Shown in pieces: positions 1-5,076 of a stretch of 5,076 nucleotides of DNA (position 1 is the first letter of the stretch; each line of letters starts with the position of its first letter). Source of the DNA: Bacteroidota bacterium (lineage in GTDB: Bacteria; Bacteroidota; Bacteroidia; Chitinophagales; Chitinophagaceae). A program made the translations under genes and the position numbers. The stretch spans positions 1 to 5,076 of the forward strand of contig JANYAL010000183.1 of the NCBI GenBank assembly GCA_025361325.1, written 5' to 3'. The notes under the pieces were generated by a model, which worked only from the letters and a program-made list of their open reading frames with translations, did not search any database and had not been told where the DNA came from.

Positions 1-666
1 CATATCAATCTCACCGGTGTTGAAATATTTTGTCAGCAGCGATCCATAAACATCGATCGCCCATATTTTTATATTTGGATTTTTCTCTTTGAGATACATG
101 GCCGAACCTACAATAGTGCCACCGGTTCCGCTGGCCACTACCAGGTGAGTGATTTTGCCATCAGTTTGTTCCCAGATTTCCGGGCCGGTCTGTTCATAAT
201 GGGCCTGCCTGTTGGCAAGGTTGTCATATTGGTTTACATACCAGCTGTTGGGAACTTCATTAGCCAGGCGTCTGCTGACTGAATAATAACTACGTGGATC
301 TTCCGGTTCTACATTGGTGGGGCAAACTATTACTTCTGCGCCAACAGCCTTTAATATATCGGCTTTTTCCCTGGATTGTTTATCAGTAGTGGTAAAGATG
401 CATTTATAGCCTTTCACGCAGGCTGCTAGTGCCAGTCCCATTCCTGTATTGCCGCTTGTGCCTTCAATGATAGTTCCACCGGGCTTAATTTTTCCTTCCT
501 TTTCTGCCACTTCAAGCATTTTTACAGCCATCCGATCCTTGATGGAATTGCCCGGATTAAAATATTCCACTTTGGCCAATACTGTACAGGGCAGGGTATG
601 CGTGATCTTGTTGATTTTTATTAAAGGAGTATTACCGATGGTTTCCAAAATATTATTGAGCCACAT
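1..666 (-). CDS. Cystathionine beta-synthase-like PLP-dependent enzyme, N-terminal part (C-terminus off the left edge)
   Basis: The 222 codons visible (ATG at 666-664, still open at base 1) encode a fold-type II PLP enzyme of the cysteine synthase/cystathionine beta-synthase family. Seen: IGNTPLIKIN at residues 10-19; NSIKDR at 40-45, where K43 is the expected PLP Schiff-base lysine; TSGNTG at 70-75, the substrate/cofactor loop; and SGTGGT at 179-184, the PLP phosphate-binding loop. The stretch around 121-160 (VPNSWYVNQYDN, then AHYEQTGPEIW) follows cystathionine beta-synthase more closely than O-acetylserine sulfhydrylase, as does DVYGS at 205-209. The expected reaction is serine plus homocysteine to cystathionine in the cytosol. 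The protein starts directly at the catalytic domain, so the haem-binding N-terminal extension of animal enzymes is absent. Whether it carries a C-terminal pair of CBS regulatory domains cannot be seen. A cysteine synthase role is the main alternative. The start is chosen because the conserved N-terminus begins within ten residues; there is no Shine-Dalgarno sequence. Confidence 0.88.
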   Translation of the reverse strand, partial: MWLNNILETIGNTPLIKINKITHTLPCTVLAKVEYFNPGNSIKDRMAVKMLEVAEKEGKIKPGGTIIEGTSGNTGMGLALAACVKGYKCIFTTTDKQSREKADILKAVGAEVIVCPTNVEPEDPRSYYSVSRRLANEVPNSWYVNQYDNLANRQAHYEQTGPEIWEQTDGKITHLVVASGTGGTIVGSAMYLKEKNPNIKIWAIDVYGSLLTKYFNTGEIDM

Positions 667-681
667 TTTTATTTTTTTTTG

Positions 682-689
682 TAAAGATA
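682..689 (-). promoter_or_regulatory. Possible -7 promoter box (TATCTTTA) for the PLP-enzyme gene
   Basis: Read on the minus strand, TATCTTTA matches the Bacteroidota -7 consensus TAnnTTTG at all but the last base and lies 15 bases before the ATG at 666. It is downstream of the terminator at 809-836, where a new promoter is needed. A TTG at the usual -33 spacing is not convincing, since the nearby TTGTTG is too close. If it is real, the mRNA leader is only about ten bases of A/T. The call rests on one short box in AT-rich DNA and is weak. Confidence 0.25.
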
Positions 690-808
690 AATTTTTAAGT
701 CAACAACGATGGACACTTAAAGTAGCAGATTCCTGCAATGAAGCGAATCAAGAAATATAATTAAGGTATCACTTGCCTTTTATTGGATATCCTATTTACT
801 GTAATAAT

Positions 809-836
809 AAAAGCTGCCAGCATGTATGCCGGCAGC
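809..836 (-). terminator. Intrinsic terminator after the outer-membrane protein gene
   Basis: On the minus strand, GCTGCCGGCAT (from 836) and ATGCTGGCAGC (to 813) fold into a 10-bp stem with a 4-base loop, followed directly by TTTTATTATT. One stem position is G opposite U in the minus-strand RNA. On the plus strand the same position is an A/C mismatch, so the hairpin is better formed in the minus transcript. The U-rich tail also lies on that side. It begins 26 bases past the stop codon of the barrel-protein gene (863-865), so it should end that transcript before the PLP-enzyme gene. Confidence 0.85.
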
Positions 837-862
837 GCTTGGAAAATTGATATTTAATCAGC

Positions 863-1726
863 TCAATAATCTATTTCTACGCTAGAAAAATTCTTCAACC
901 GATAAATAATCTTCAACTGACCACTGTAATATTGATCCTTGTTGTTGGGATTTCCTCTGTTCAGTGTCGGGGATGGATAGGGTGCACCGCCGGGCAATTC
1001 ATCTCCCCGGTAGGTAAGTTGCGGAAGTGTTGGATTCTTTGCAGCAAGTGCAGCTTTATCAGGATAACCGAAATTACTGACATCGTCTAAGTAATCAGTA
1101 TTGGCAAAACGGTAATACATTTCAATAGCCAGTGTTATCCTGTCACTGACAGCGTATTTTATCCCACCTCCCACGGGCAGATCAAAGACAGTAGTGGCAT
1201 AAGGCTTTCTGTTGGGATAGGCAGCCAGTCCTTGTCCTTCAGTGCCCTGGGGCTGTAGAAATACTTTTTGGCCATAACGGTCAGTCGTATAAGGGTTGAA
1301 ATGGCAAAAGCCTATACCTGCAAAAACATAAGGAGTGAATTTATTGTCGCCGGTCATGTCAAGAATATTATATTCAGCTGTTGCGTTGAGATCCCATAGA
1401 TTGCTTTTGAAACTCAGGTTCCTGGCAACAAGGTCAGGACGGCTGTTCTTGCTGTCATGGGCCTGTATCTGCATATAGGAGAAATCGAAACGGAAACTCA
1501 TGTTGGGATTCAGGTTATATACAATGCCTGTGGTGAAACTCGCGGAAGGCTCCCTGAAGAATGGGTTCTTCTGCACTAGGTCGCCATAATAACTGGATAC
1601 GCCTCCTCCACCATGAAGATCCAATGAAGGATTTATACTCTGCAGGAAATAATGTTCATCTTGTGCATAAACAGTTATAGTAGGTAATAAGAACATGCTA
1701 AGGATAAAGAGTCTAATTGCTTTCAT
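863..1726 (-). CDS. Outer-membrane beta-barrel protein, DUF6089 type
   Basis: This is a complete 287-residue protein. A Sec signal peptide covers residues 1-21: K2 and R5, a hydrophobic core at 6-19, then VYA before Q22 as the likely signal peptidase I site. The mature part begins with a glycine-rich strand and GVSSYYGDL (42-50), then alternating aromatic/polar strands such as MSFRFDFSYMQIQ (76-88), TPYVFAGIGFCHFNP (131-145), a glycine-rich strand at 183-191, and RFANTDYLDDVS (206-217). These resemble the Bacteroidota DUF6089 outer-membrane barrel family, recognised from memory. The chain ends in a barrel-like strand, QLKIIYRLKNF (270-280), with a short tail after it. Some members are linked to type IX secretion (PorG-like), but nothing here shows that role. 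Long loops at 145-175 and 217-265 are probably extracellular. It lies 113 bp after the S41 protease gene on the same strand and is followed by a strong terminator. No lipobox or SusC/D features are seen. The specific function is unknown. Confidence 0.85.
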   Translation of the reverse strand: MKAIRLFILSMFLLPTITVYAQDEHYFLQSINPSLDLHGGGGVSSYYGDLVQKNPFFREPSASFTTGIVYNLNPNMSFRFDFSYMQIQAHDSKNSRPDLVARNLSFKSNLWDLNATAEYNILDMTGDNKFTPYVFAGIGFCHFNPYTTDRYGQKVFLQPQGTEGQGLAAYPNRKPYATTVFDLPVGGGIKYAVSDRITLAIEMYYRFANTDYLDDVSNFGYPDKAALAAKNPTLPQLTYRGDELPGGAPYPSPTLNRGNPNNKDQYYSGQLKIIYRLKNFSSVEIDY

Positions 1727-1839
1727 ACTTATATAGATTATTTTGTAAATATAGACATTATTATATAATAATTGTTAAAGTTTGTATCATCAAAATCACA
1801 ATTTCATATTATTAATTTATTAAAAGATGTGCAAGCCGG
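1727..1839 (-). promoter_or_regulatory. AT-rich intergenic region with a possible promoter for the barrel-protein gene
   Basis: The 113 bp between the protease stop and the barrel-protein start are almost all A/T and hold no hairpin with a T-run, so read-through from the protease is possible. On the minus strand TATATTTA (1753-1746) resembles the Bacteroidota -7 box TAnnTTTG and would give a leader of about 12-15 bases. No TTTG stands at the expected upstream spacing. A perfect 16-bp A/T palindrome (1757-1772) abuts the box on its upstream side. Confidence 0.35.
1757..1772. repeat. Perfect 16-bp A/T palindrome
   Basis: ATTATTATATAATAAT equals its own reverse complement over all 16 bases. It lies where the spacer of the putative barrel-protein promoter would be, just upstream of the TATATTTA box. 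It could be an operator or simply chance in A/T-only sequence. It has no G/C and no U-tail, so it is not a terminator. Confidence 0.4.
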
Positions 1840-3432
1840 TCATTTATTCAGTACCTCTAATGACCTTTTCAGGTAATTATCCGATGCGTTTATCACTTCA
1901 AAAAATCCCTCATTCCGCCAGATCATCCTGGCCAGGTTAGCCTTTAATTGGCTGGTCAATATATTTTTCTCGTTCTCCTGGATACCTTTCAGATCAATGG
2001 AATCCTTTGCCGCAGCATCTGTGAACTGTTGCCAGTCTTGATCACTGAATAAGAAACTAGTTTTGAAATCAGCAGGTCTGCTATAATTACCGTTTAAAAC
2101 TTTCCGATTCAACAGGTAATAGATGTAGATGAATCTACCTATGGTCCCTTTTTGAGATAATCTAACATGGTGTTCATTGAAAGCCAGGGTATCCAGGGCA
2201 ATGAACTGATCAGGAGTTATCCCACCGCCTCCATATAGTTTTTTCCCGGATTTTGACTTATATATTATGCTTGTATCATTTTTCACGGAATCCTGAGTTA
2301 GAGTCTCACCATCATGATAACGGTTGGTGATCTCCTCATAGTATGCCTTATCCCCGTTAGTATAAGGCCGTTGGATACACCGGCCAACAGGGGTATAATA
2401 CCGGGCAATGGTCAATCGAAGTGCACTTTTGTCGCTTAGGTCAAATTGTTCCTGTACCAGTCCCTTTCCGAAAGTTCTTCGGCCAATCACTACAGCCCGG
2501 TCCCAGTCCTGCAAAGCACCAATCAAAACTTCGCTTGCACTGGCAGTGCCTTCATCTGCAAGTACCACCAGTGGTCCTTTTTCAAAACCGCCTTCCCTCC
2601 GGCATCTGTATTCTTTCCTGGCCGAGTGTTTTCCTTCAGTATAAGTGATCAGTTTATCTCCGTCCAGGAATTCATCTGCGATCTCTACCGCTTCTTCCAG
2701 CATCCCCCCGCCATTCCCCCTCAGGTCAAGCACCAGTTTTTGCAGTCCCTGTTTCTTAAGTGCATCCAACGCTTCCATGAATTCATGGTAGGTCTGTGTG
2801 GAGAATTTGTTCAATCGGATATAACCTATTCCACTGCCCATCATATAAACAGCATCAACACTCGATACGGGTATGGCATCACGGCTTAGGGTAACTTTTT
2901 TCTGAATCCCGTTGCGCAGAAAGGTCACGTCAACTGCAGTGCCCCTTTCCCCACGAAGTAATTTTCGATACTGGTCAGCATCCAGTTTTTTGCCTGCCAC
3001 CAAACTGTCATTGACAGCAATGAATTTATCACCGGTCTGCATCCCTGCTTTATCACCCGGACCTCCCCCGATTACATTGATGACATTCAGGGTATCGTTG
3101 AATATGTTGAACTCCACACCTATGCCAAAGAATTTCCCGGCCAGTTCGTCATTCACCAGTTGCAACTCTTCCGCTGGGATAAATACGGAATGGGGATCCA
3201 GTTTCGAGATTATGGCTTTTATGGCAGTATCGGCCAGTGCATCAGTCTTTATATCATCAACATATTTATTATTGATCAGATCTATAATCTCCTGCAGGGG
3301 GCGTTGCTGCTGCCTGTAAAAAAAAGATTTACCGGGCATATTGTCCCTCATATAATAGCCCAAATACAATCCTGTGATCATTGTAAAACTGAAAAGAAGG
3401 GGTAACCAGACCTGTTTTTTATTATGATTCAT
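1840..3432 (-). CDS. S41 family C-terminal processing peptidase (CtpA/Prc type) with PDZ domain
   Basis: This complete 530-residue protein is a serine protease of the tail-specific protease family, expected to cleave exported proteins in the periplasm. Layout: a hydrophobic segment at about 9-27 (signal anchor or uncleaved signal); a helical N-terminal S41 region at 45-100; a PDZ domain at about 100-182, with GIGVEF (103-108) and GDKAGMQTGDKFIAVN (126-141); then the S41 core. In the core, LVLDLRGNGGG (233-243) is followed by GTASASE (295-301). By alignment to E. coli Prc (S452/K477), S298 is the nucleophile and K323 in TFGKGLVQ is the general base, with Q327 also conserved. The S-to-K spacing of 25 matches Prc, so the enzyme looks active. 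RYYTPVGRCIQRPY (344-357) is also typical. The C-terminal 130 residues form a helical extension. The start is taken at the first ATG before the membrane segment. It is divergent from the kinase gene, with the barrel-protein gene downstream. The substrate is unknown. Confidence 0.95.
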   Translation of the reverse strand: MNHNKKQVWLPLLFSFTMITGLYLGYYMRDNMPGKSFFYRQQQRPLQEIIDLINNKYVDDIKTDALADTAIKAIISKLDPHSVFIPAEELQLVNDELAGKFFGIGVEFNIFNDTLNVINVIGGGPGDKAGMQTGDKFIAVNDSLVAGKKLDADQYRKLLRGERGTAVDVTFLRNGIQKKVTLSRDAIPVSSVDAVYMMGSGIGYIRLNKFSTQTYHEFMEALDALKKQGLQKLVLDLRGNGGGMLEEAVEIADEFLDGDKLITYTEGKHSARKEYRCRREGGFEKGPLVVLADEGTASASEVLIGALQDWDRAVVIGRRTFGKGLVQEQFDLSDKSALRLTIARYYTPVGRCIQRPYTNGDKAYYEEITNRYHDGETLTQDSVKNDTSIIYKSKSGKKLYGGGGITPDQFIALDTLAFNEHHVRLSQKGTIGRFIYIYYLLNRKVLNGNYSRPADFKTSFLFSDQDWQQFTDAAAKDSIDLKGIQENEKNILTSQLKANLARMIWRNEGFFEVINASDNYLKRSLEVLNK

Positions 3433-3526
3433 GAGGCGAAGTTAATTTTTTACCACGAACCACATAATTTGAAACCGATTGAATTGAATGAATTATCTTC
3501 ATTAACCATTACAGATATATATTGCT
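3433..3526. promoter_or_regulatory. Divergent intergenic region between the protease and the kinase-murQ pair
   Basis: These 94 bp must hold the promoters of both divergent transcripts. On the plus strand TATCTTCA (3494-3501) is a weak match to the Bacteroidota TAnnTTTG box and would start transcription about 19 bases before the kinase ATG. A TTTG at 3468-3471 lies 22 bases upstream of it, a little far for the -33 element. Between them is a small run of three GAAT units (3481-3493 area). On the minus strand no box at a usable distance from the protease start is convincing. Neither start has a Shine-Dalgarno sequence. Confidence 0.4.
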
Positions 3527-4369
3527 ATGGCAACCCTATTAATAGCAGACAGCGGCTCCACCAAAACCGAATGGTGCTTACTGAAGGGAAAAACAAAAAA
3601 GACCCTGCTTACCCAGGGGCTGAGTCCATACTTTCTGAATACCGATCAGATCACGGGCATCATGTTACAGGAATTAAAGCCGCAACTGAGTGGTACAGAA
3701 CCTGAAGAAATCTTTTTTTATGGTACCGGCTGCAGCAATGTTGAGAATGTAAGACTGGTCAAAAAAGCTATTCAACAGGTGTTCAGACTTGCTCATGTTT
3801 ATGTTGACCATGACCTGATGGGTGCTGCCAGGGCTTTATGCGGCCATGACAAGGGGGTAGCCTGTATTTTGGGAACCGGTTCCAATTCCTGTTATTACAA
3901 TGGAAAAAGGATAGTAAAGAATAGCCCAGGCCTGGGTTATATACTGGGAGATGAGGGCAGCGGCGCTTATCTGGGAAAGAAGGTCATCCAGTATTTCTTG
4001 TATAACACGTTCGACCCTGATCTTATGGACCGTTTCCGGGCCTCATTCCACACAAACAGCGATGAGATCCTTACCGCCGTGTATAAGAACCCCCTGCCCA
4101 ACAGATACCTTGCCTCTTTTGCCATTTTCCTGGTAGAGAACAGGGGACATTATATGATCGAAAACATCATTGAGGACGGTTTCAATGATTTTTTCTTTAA
4201 CCATGTGTATAAATACCGGGAAAGCTGGACACTTCCTGTACATTTCACCGGAAGCATTGCCTATGGTTTCAGGGATGTGCTGAATGAAATGTGTTCTTCG
4301 TATGAACTGCAGCTGGGCAAGGTCATCCGTAAACCCATGGATGGATTAATACATTTTCACAGTAAGTAA
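3527..4369 (+). CDS. murK: BadF/BadG-family amino-sugar kinase, probable MurNAc/GlcNAc kinase (MurK-like)
   Basis: This complete 280-residue cytosolic protein has the ASKHA (actin-like ATPase) fold. Seen: the phosphate-1 motif IADSGSTKTEW (6-16); YGTGCSN (65-71); VDHDLMGAARAL (93-104), where D96 is the likely catalytic base; the phosphate-2 motif CILGTGSNS (113-121); GLGYILGDEGSGAYLG (135-150), the glycine/acid motif typical of N-acetylglucosamine kinases; and FTGSIAYGF (240-248), the adenosine-side motif. Length is normal for bacterial GlcNAc-kinase-like BadF proteins and no motif is missing. The gene stops 5 bp before murQ, so the two are almost certainly cotranscribed. MurK proteins of this family next to murQ (Clostridium acetobutylicum, Tannerella forsythia) phosphorylate MurNAc, the former also GlcNAc, at O-6. 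By this context I infer the same here. A pure GlcNAc kinase is the alternative; sequence alone does not decide. The ATG is chosen because the first conserved strand follows at once; there is no Shine-Dalgarno sequence. Confidence 0.85.
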   Translation: MATLLIADSGSTKTEWCLLKGKTKKTLLTQGLSPYFLNTDQITGIMLQELKPQLSGTEPEEIFFYGTGCSNVENVRLVKKAIQQVFRLAHVYVDHDLMGAARALCGHDKGVACILGTGSNSCYYNGKRIVKNSPGLGYILGDEGSGAYLGKKVIQYFLYNTFDPDLMDRFRASFHTNSDEILTAVYKNPLPNRYLASFAIFLVENRGHYMIENIIEDGFNDFFFNHVYKYRESWTLPVHFTGSIAYGFRDVLNEMCSSYELQLGKVIRKPMDGLIHFHSK

Positions 4370-4374
4370 ATAAT

Positions 4375-5076
4375 ATGGCATTCGAAACAATTACAGAATC
4401 ATCATCTGTTTACCGGCACCTCGAAAAAATGACGGTAAGCGAAATACTGACAAACATTAATAAAGAAGATAAGACCGTGCCACAGGCCATTGAGAAAGTG
4501 ATACCACAGATAGAGAAGATGGTACATGCTATCACGGATAAGATGTTGTCTGGCGGCCGGTTATTTTATATTGGTGCCGGTACCAGCGGGCGCCTGGGCA
4601 TCGTGGACGCAAGCGAATGTCCTCCTACATTCGGTGTGGAAGCAGGCCTTGTAGTAGGCATTATTGCCGGAGGAGAAAAAGCAATAACCTCGGCAGTTGA
4701 ATTCGCTGAGGACGATATTGAACAGGGCTGGCGCGATTTGCAGGCATATTGGATCAATGAAAGGGACGTGGTGATCGGCATCGCTGCCAGTGGAACAACG
4801 CCCTATGTCATCGGTGCACTGGAAAAATGCCGGGAAAGGGGTATCATTACCGGCAGTATCTGTTGCAATCCGGGGGCACCCCTGAGTGCTGCGTCAGATC
4901 ACCCGGTGGAAGTGATCGTTGGTCCGGAATTTGTGACAGGGAGTACGCGGATGAAAAGCGGCACAGCCCAGAAACTGGTATTGAATATGATCTCAACTGC
5001 CGTGATGATTCAATTGGGAAGGGTAGAAGACAATAAAATGGTGAACATGCAGCTTACCAATGAAAAAATTGTAGAT
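4375..5076 (+). CDS. murQ: N-acetylmuramic acid 6-phosphate etherase MurQ, C-terminus off the right edge
   Basis: The frame is open from ATG 4375 to the window end, giving 234 codons of a protein usually about 270-300 residues long. MurQ cleaves the D-lactyl ether of MurNAc-6-phosphate, giving GlcNAc-6-phosphate and D-lactate in cytosolic peptidoglycan recycling. Seen: the family N-terminus with NKEDKTVPQAIEKV (29-42); the SIS-domain sugar-phosphate loop YIGAGTSGRLG (65-75); DASECPPTFG (78-87), where E81 matches catalytic Glu83 of E. coli MurQ; AEDD (111-114), where E112 matches catalytic Glu114; GIAASGTTPYV (135-145); and the GckR/MurQ signature GPEFVTGSTRMKSGTAQ (183-199). Both catalytic acids are present, so the enzyme should be active. 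The start lies 5 bp after the kinase stop, with TAAATAAT before it and no Shine-Dalgarno sequence, as elsewhere in the window. The SIS and signature motifs exclude GlmS or a generic SIS isomerase. GckR homologues are eukaryotic and longer. Confidence 0.96.
   Translation, partial: MAFETITESSSVYRHLEKMTVSEILTNINKEDKTVPQAIEKVIPQIEKMVHAITDKMLSGGRLFYIGAGTSGRLGIVDASECPPTFGVEAGLVVGIIAGGEKAITSAVEFAEDDIEQGWRDLQAYWINERDVVIGIAASGTTPYVIGALEKCRERGIITGSICCNPGAPLSAASDHPVEVIVGPEFVTGSTRMKSGTAQKLVLNMISTAVMIQLGRVEDNKMVNMQLTNEKIVD

Noticed and set aside
1..666. Assignment of the PLP enzyme as a plain cysteine synthase (CysK/CysM)
   Set aside because: The NSWYVNQYDN and AHYEQTGPEIW segments fit cystathionine beta-synthase better, though the missing C-terminus leaves some doubt.
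449..760. Plus-strand open frame of 103 codons
   Set aside because: Most of it lies antisense to the conserved PLP-enzyme coding sequence, and its translation shows no domain or signal features. It is a shadow.
1783..1801. TGTGATTTTGATGATAC on the minus strand as a possible CRP/FNR-like site
   Set aside because: Only the TGTGA half matches; there is no symmetric TCACA half at the right spacing.
2408..3405. Several plus-strand open frames across the protease gene
   Set aside because: All are antisense to the S41 protease, whose catalytic and PDZ motifs are intact. Their translations are low-quality, Ser/Pro/Cys-rich shadows.
3424..3705. Plus-strand open frame overlapping the start of the kinase gene
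   Set aside because: It overlaps the protease start and the conserved phosphate-1 motif of the kinase in another frame, and has no recognisable content.
4043..4243. Minus-strand open frame inside the kinase gene
   Set aside because: It is antisense to a conserved kinase and has no features of its own.
4566..5036. Open frames on both strands within murQ
   Set aside because: The murQ frame carries both catalytic glutamates and the family signature through this region, so the others are shadows.
1..5076. Mobile elements, CRISPR arrays, tRNA/rRNA genes, defence or secretion clusters
   Set aside because: No transposase or integrase motifs, no long terminal repeats, no spaced repeats and no tRNA-like cloverleaf were seen. 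The window is filled by five ordinary genes.

Overview
The window looks like ordinary chromosomal DNA from a member of the Bacteroidota, most likely near the Chitinophagaceae or Sphingobacteria. Four things suggest this. There is a DUF6089-type outer-membrane barrel protein. There is a long S41 processing protease with the family features seen in that phylum. Shine-Dalgarno sequences are absent before all five starts. The intergenic DNA is AT-rich, with promoter-like TAnnTTTr boxes instead of sigma70-type boxes. This placement is inference from protein families, not from a database search.

Left part, all on the minus strand (read right to left): an S41 C-terminal processing protease (1840-3432); a 113-bp AT-rich gap; an outer-membrane beta-barrel protein of the DUF6089 type (863-1726); a clear intrinsic terminator (809-836); and the N-terminal 222 residues of a cystathionine beta-synthase-like PLP enzyme (1-666), which runs off the left edge. 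The protease and barrel protein may share a transcript because no terminator is seen between them. The PLP-enzyme gene is separated by the terminator and probably has its own promoter.

Right part, on the plus strand and divergent from the protease across 94 bp: a BadF/BadG-family amino-sugar kinase (3527-4369), followed after only 5 bp by murQ, the N-acetylmuramic acid 6-phosphate etherase (4375 to the right edge, incomplete). Together they form a peptidoglycan-recycling or MurNAc-salvage pair. The kinase would make MurNAc-6-phosphate, and MurQ would cleave its lactyl ether to give GlcNAc-6-phosphate and D-lactate.

Every base is accounted for by five protein genes and short intergenic regions. 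I see no mobile element, CRISPR array, tRNA, rRNA or unexplained large structure, and nothing that supports a previously undescribed system. The most interesting point is the kinase-murQ pairing, which predicts a MurNAc kinase function for a protein likely to be annotated only as an N-acetylglucosamine kinase.
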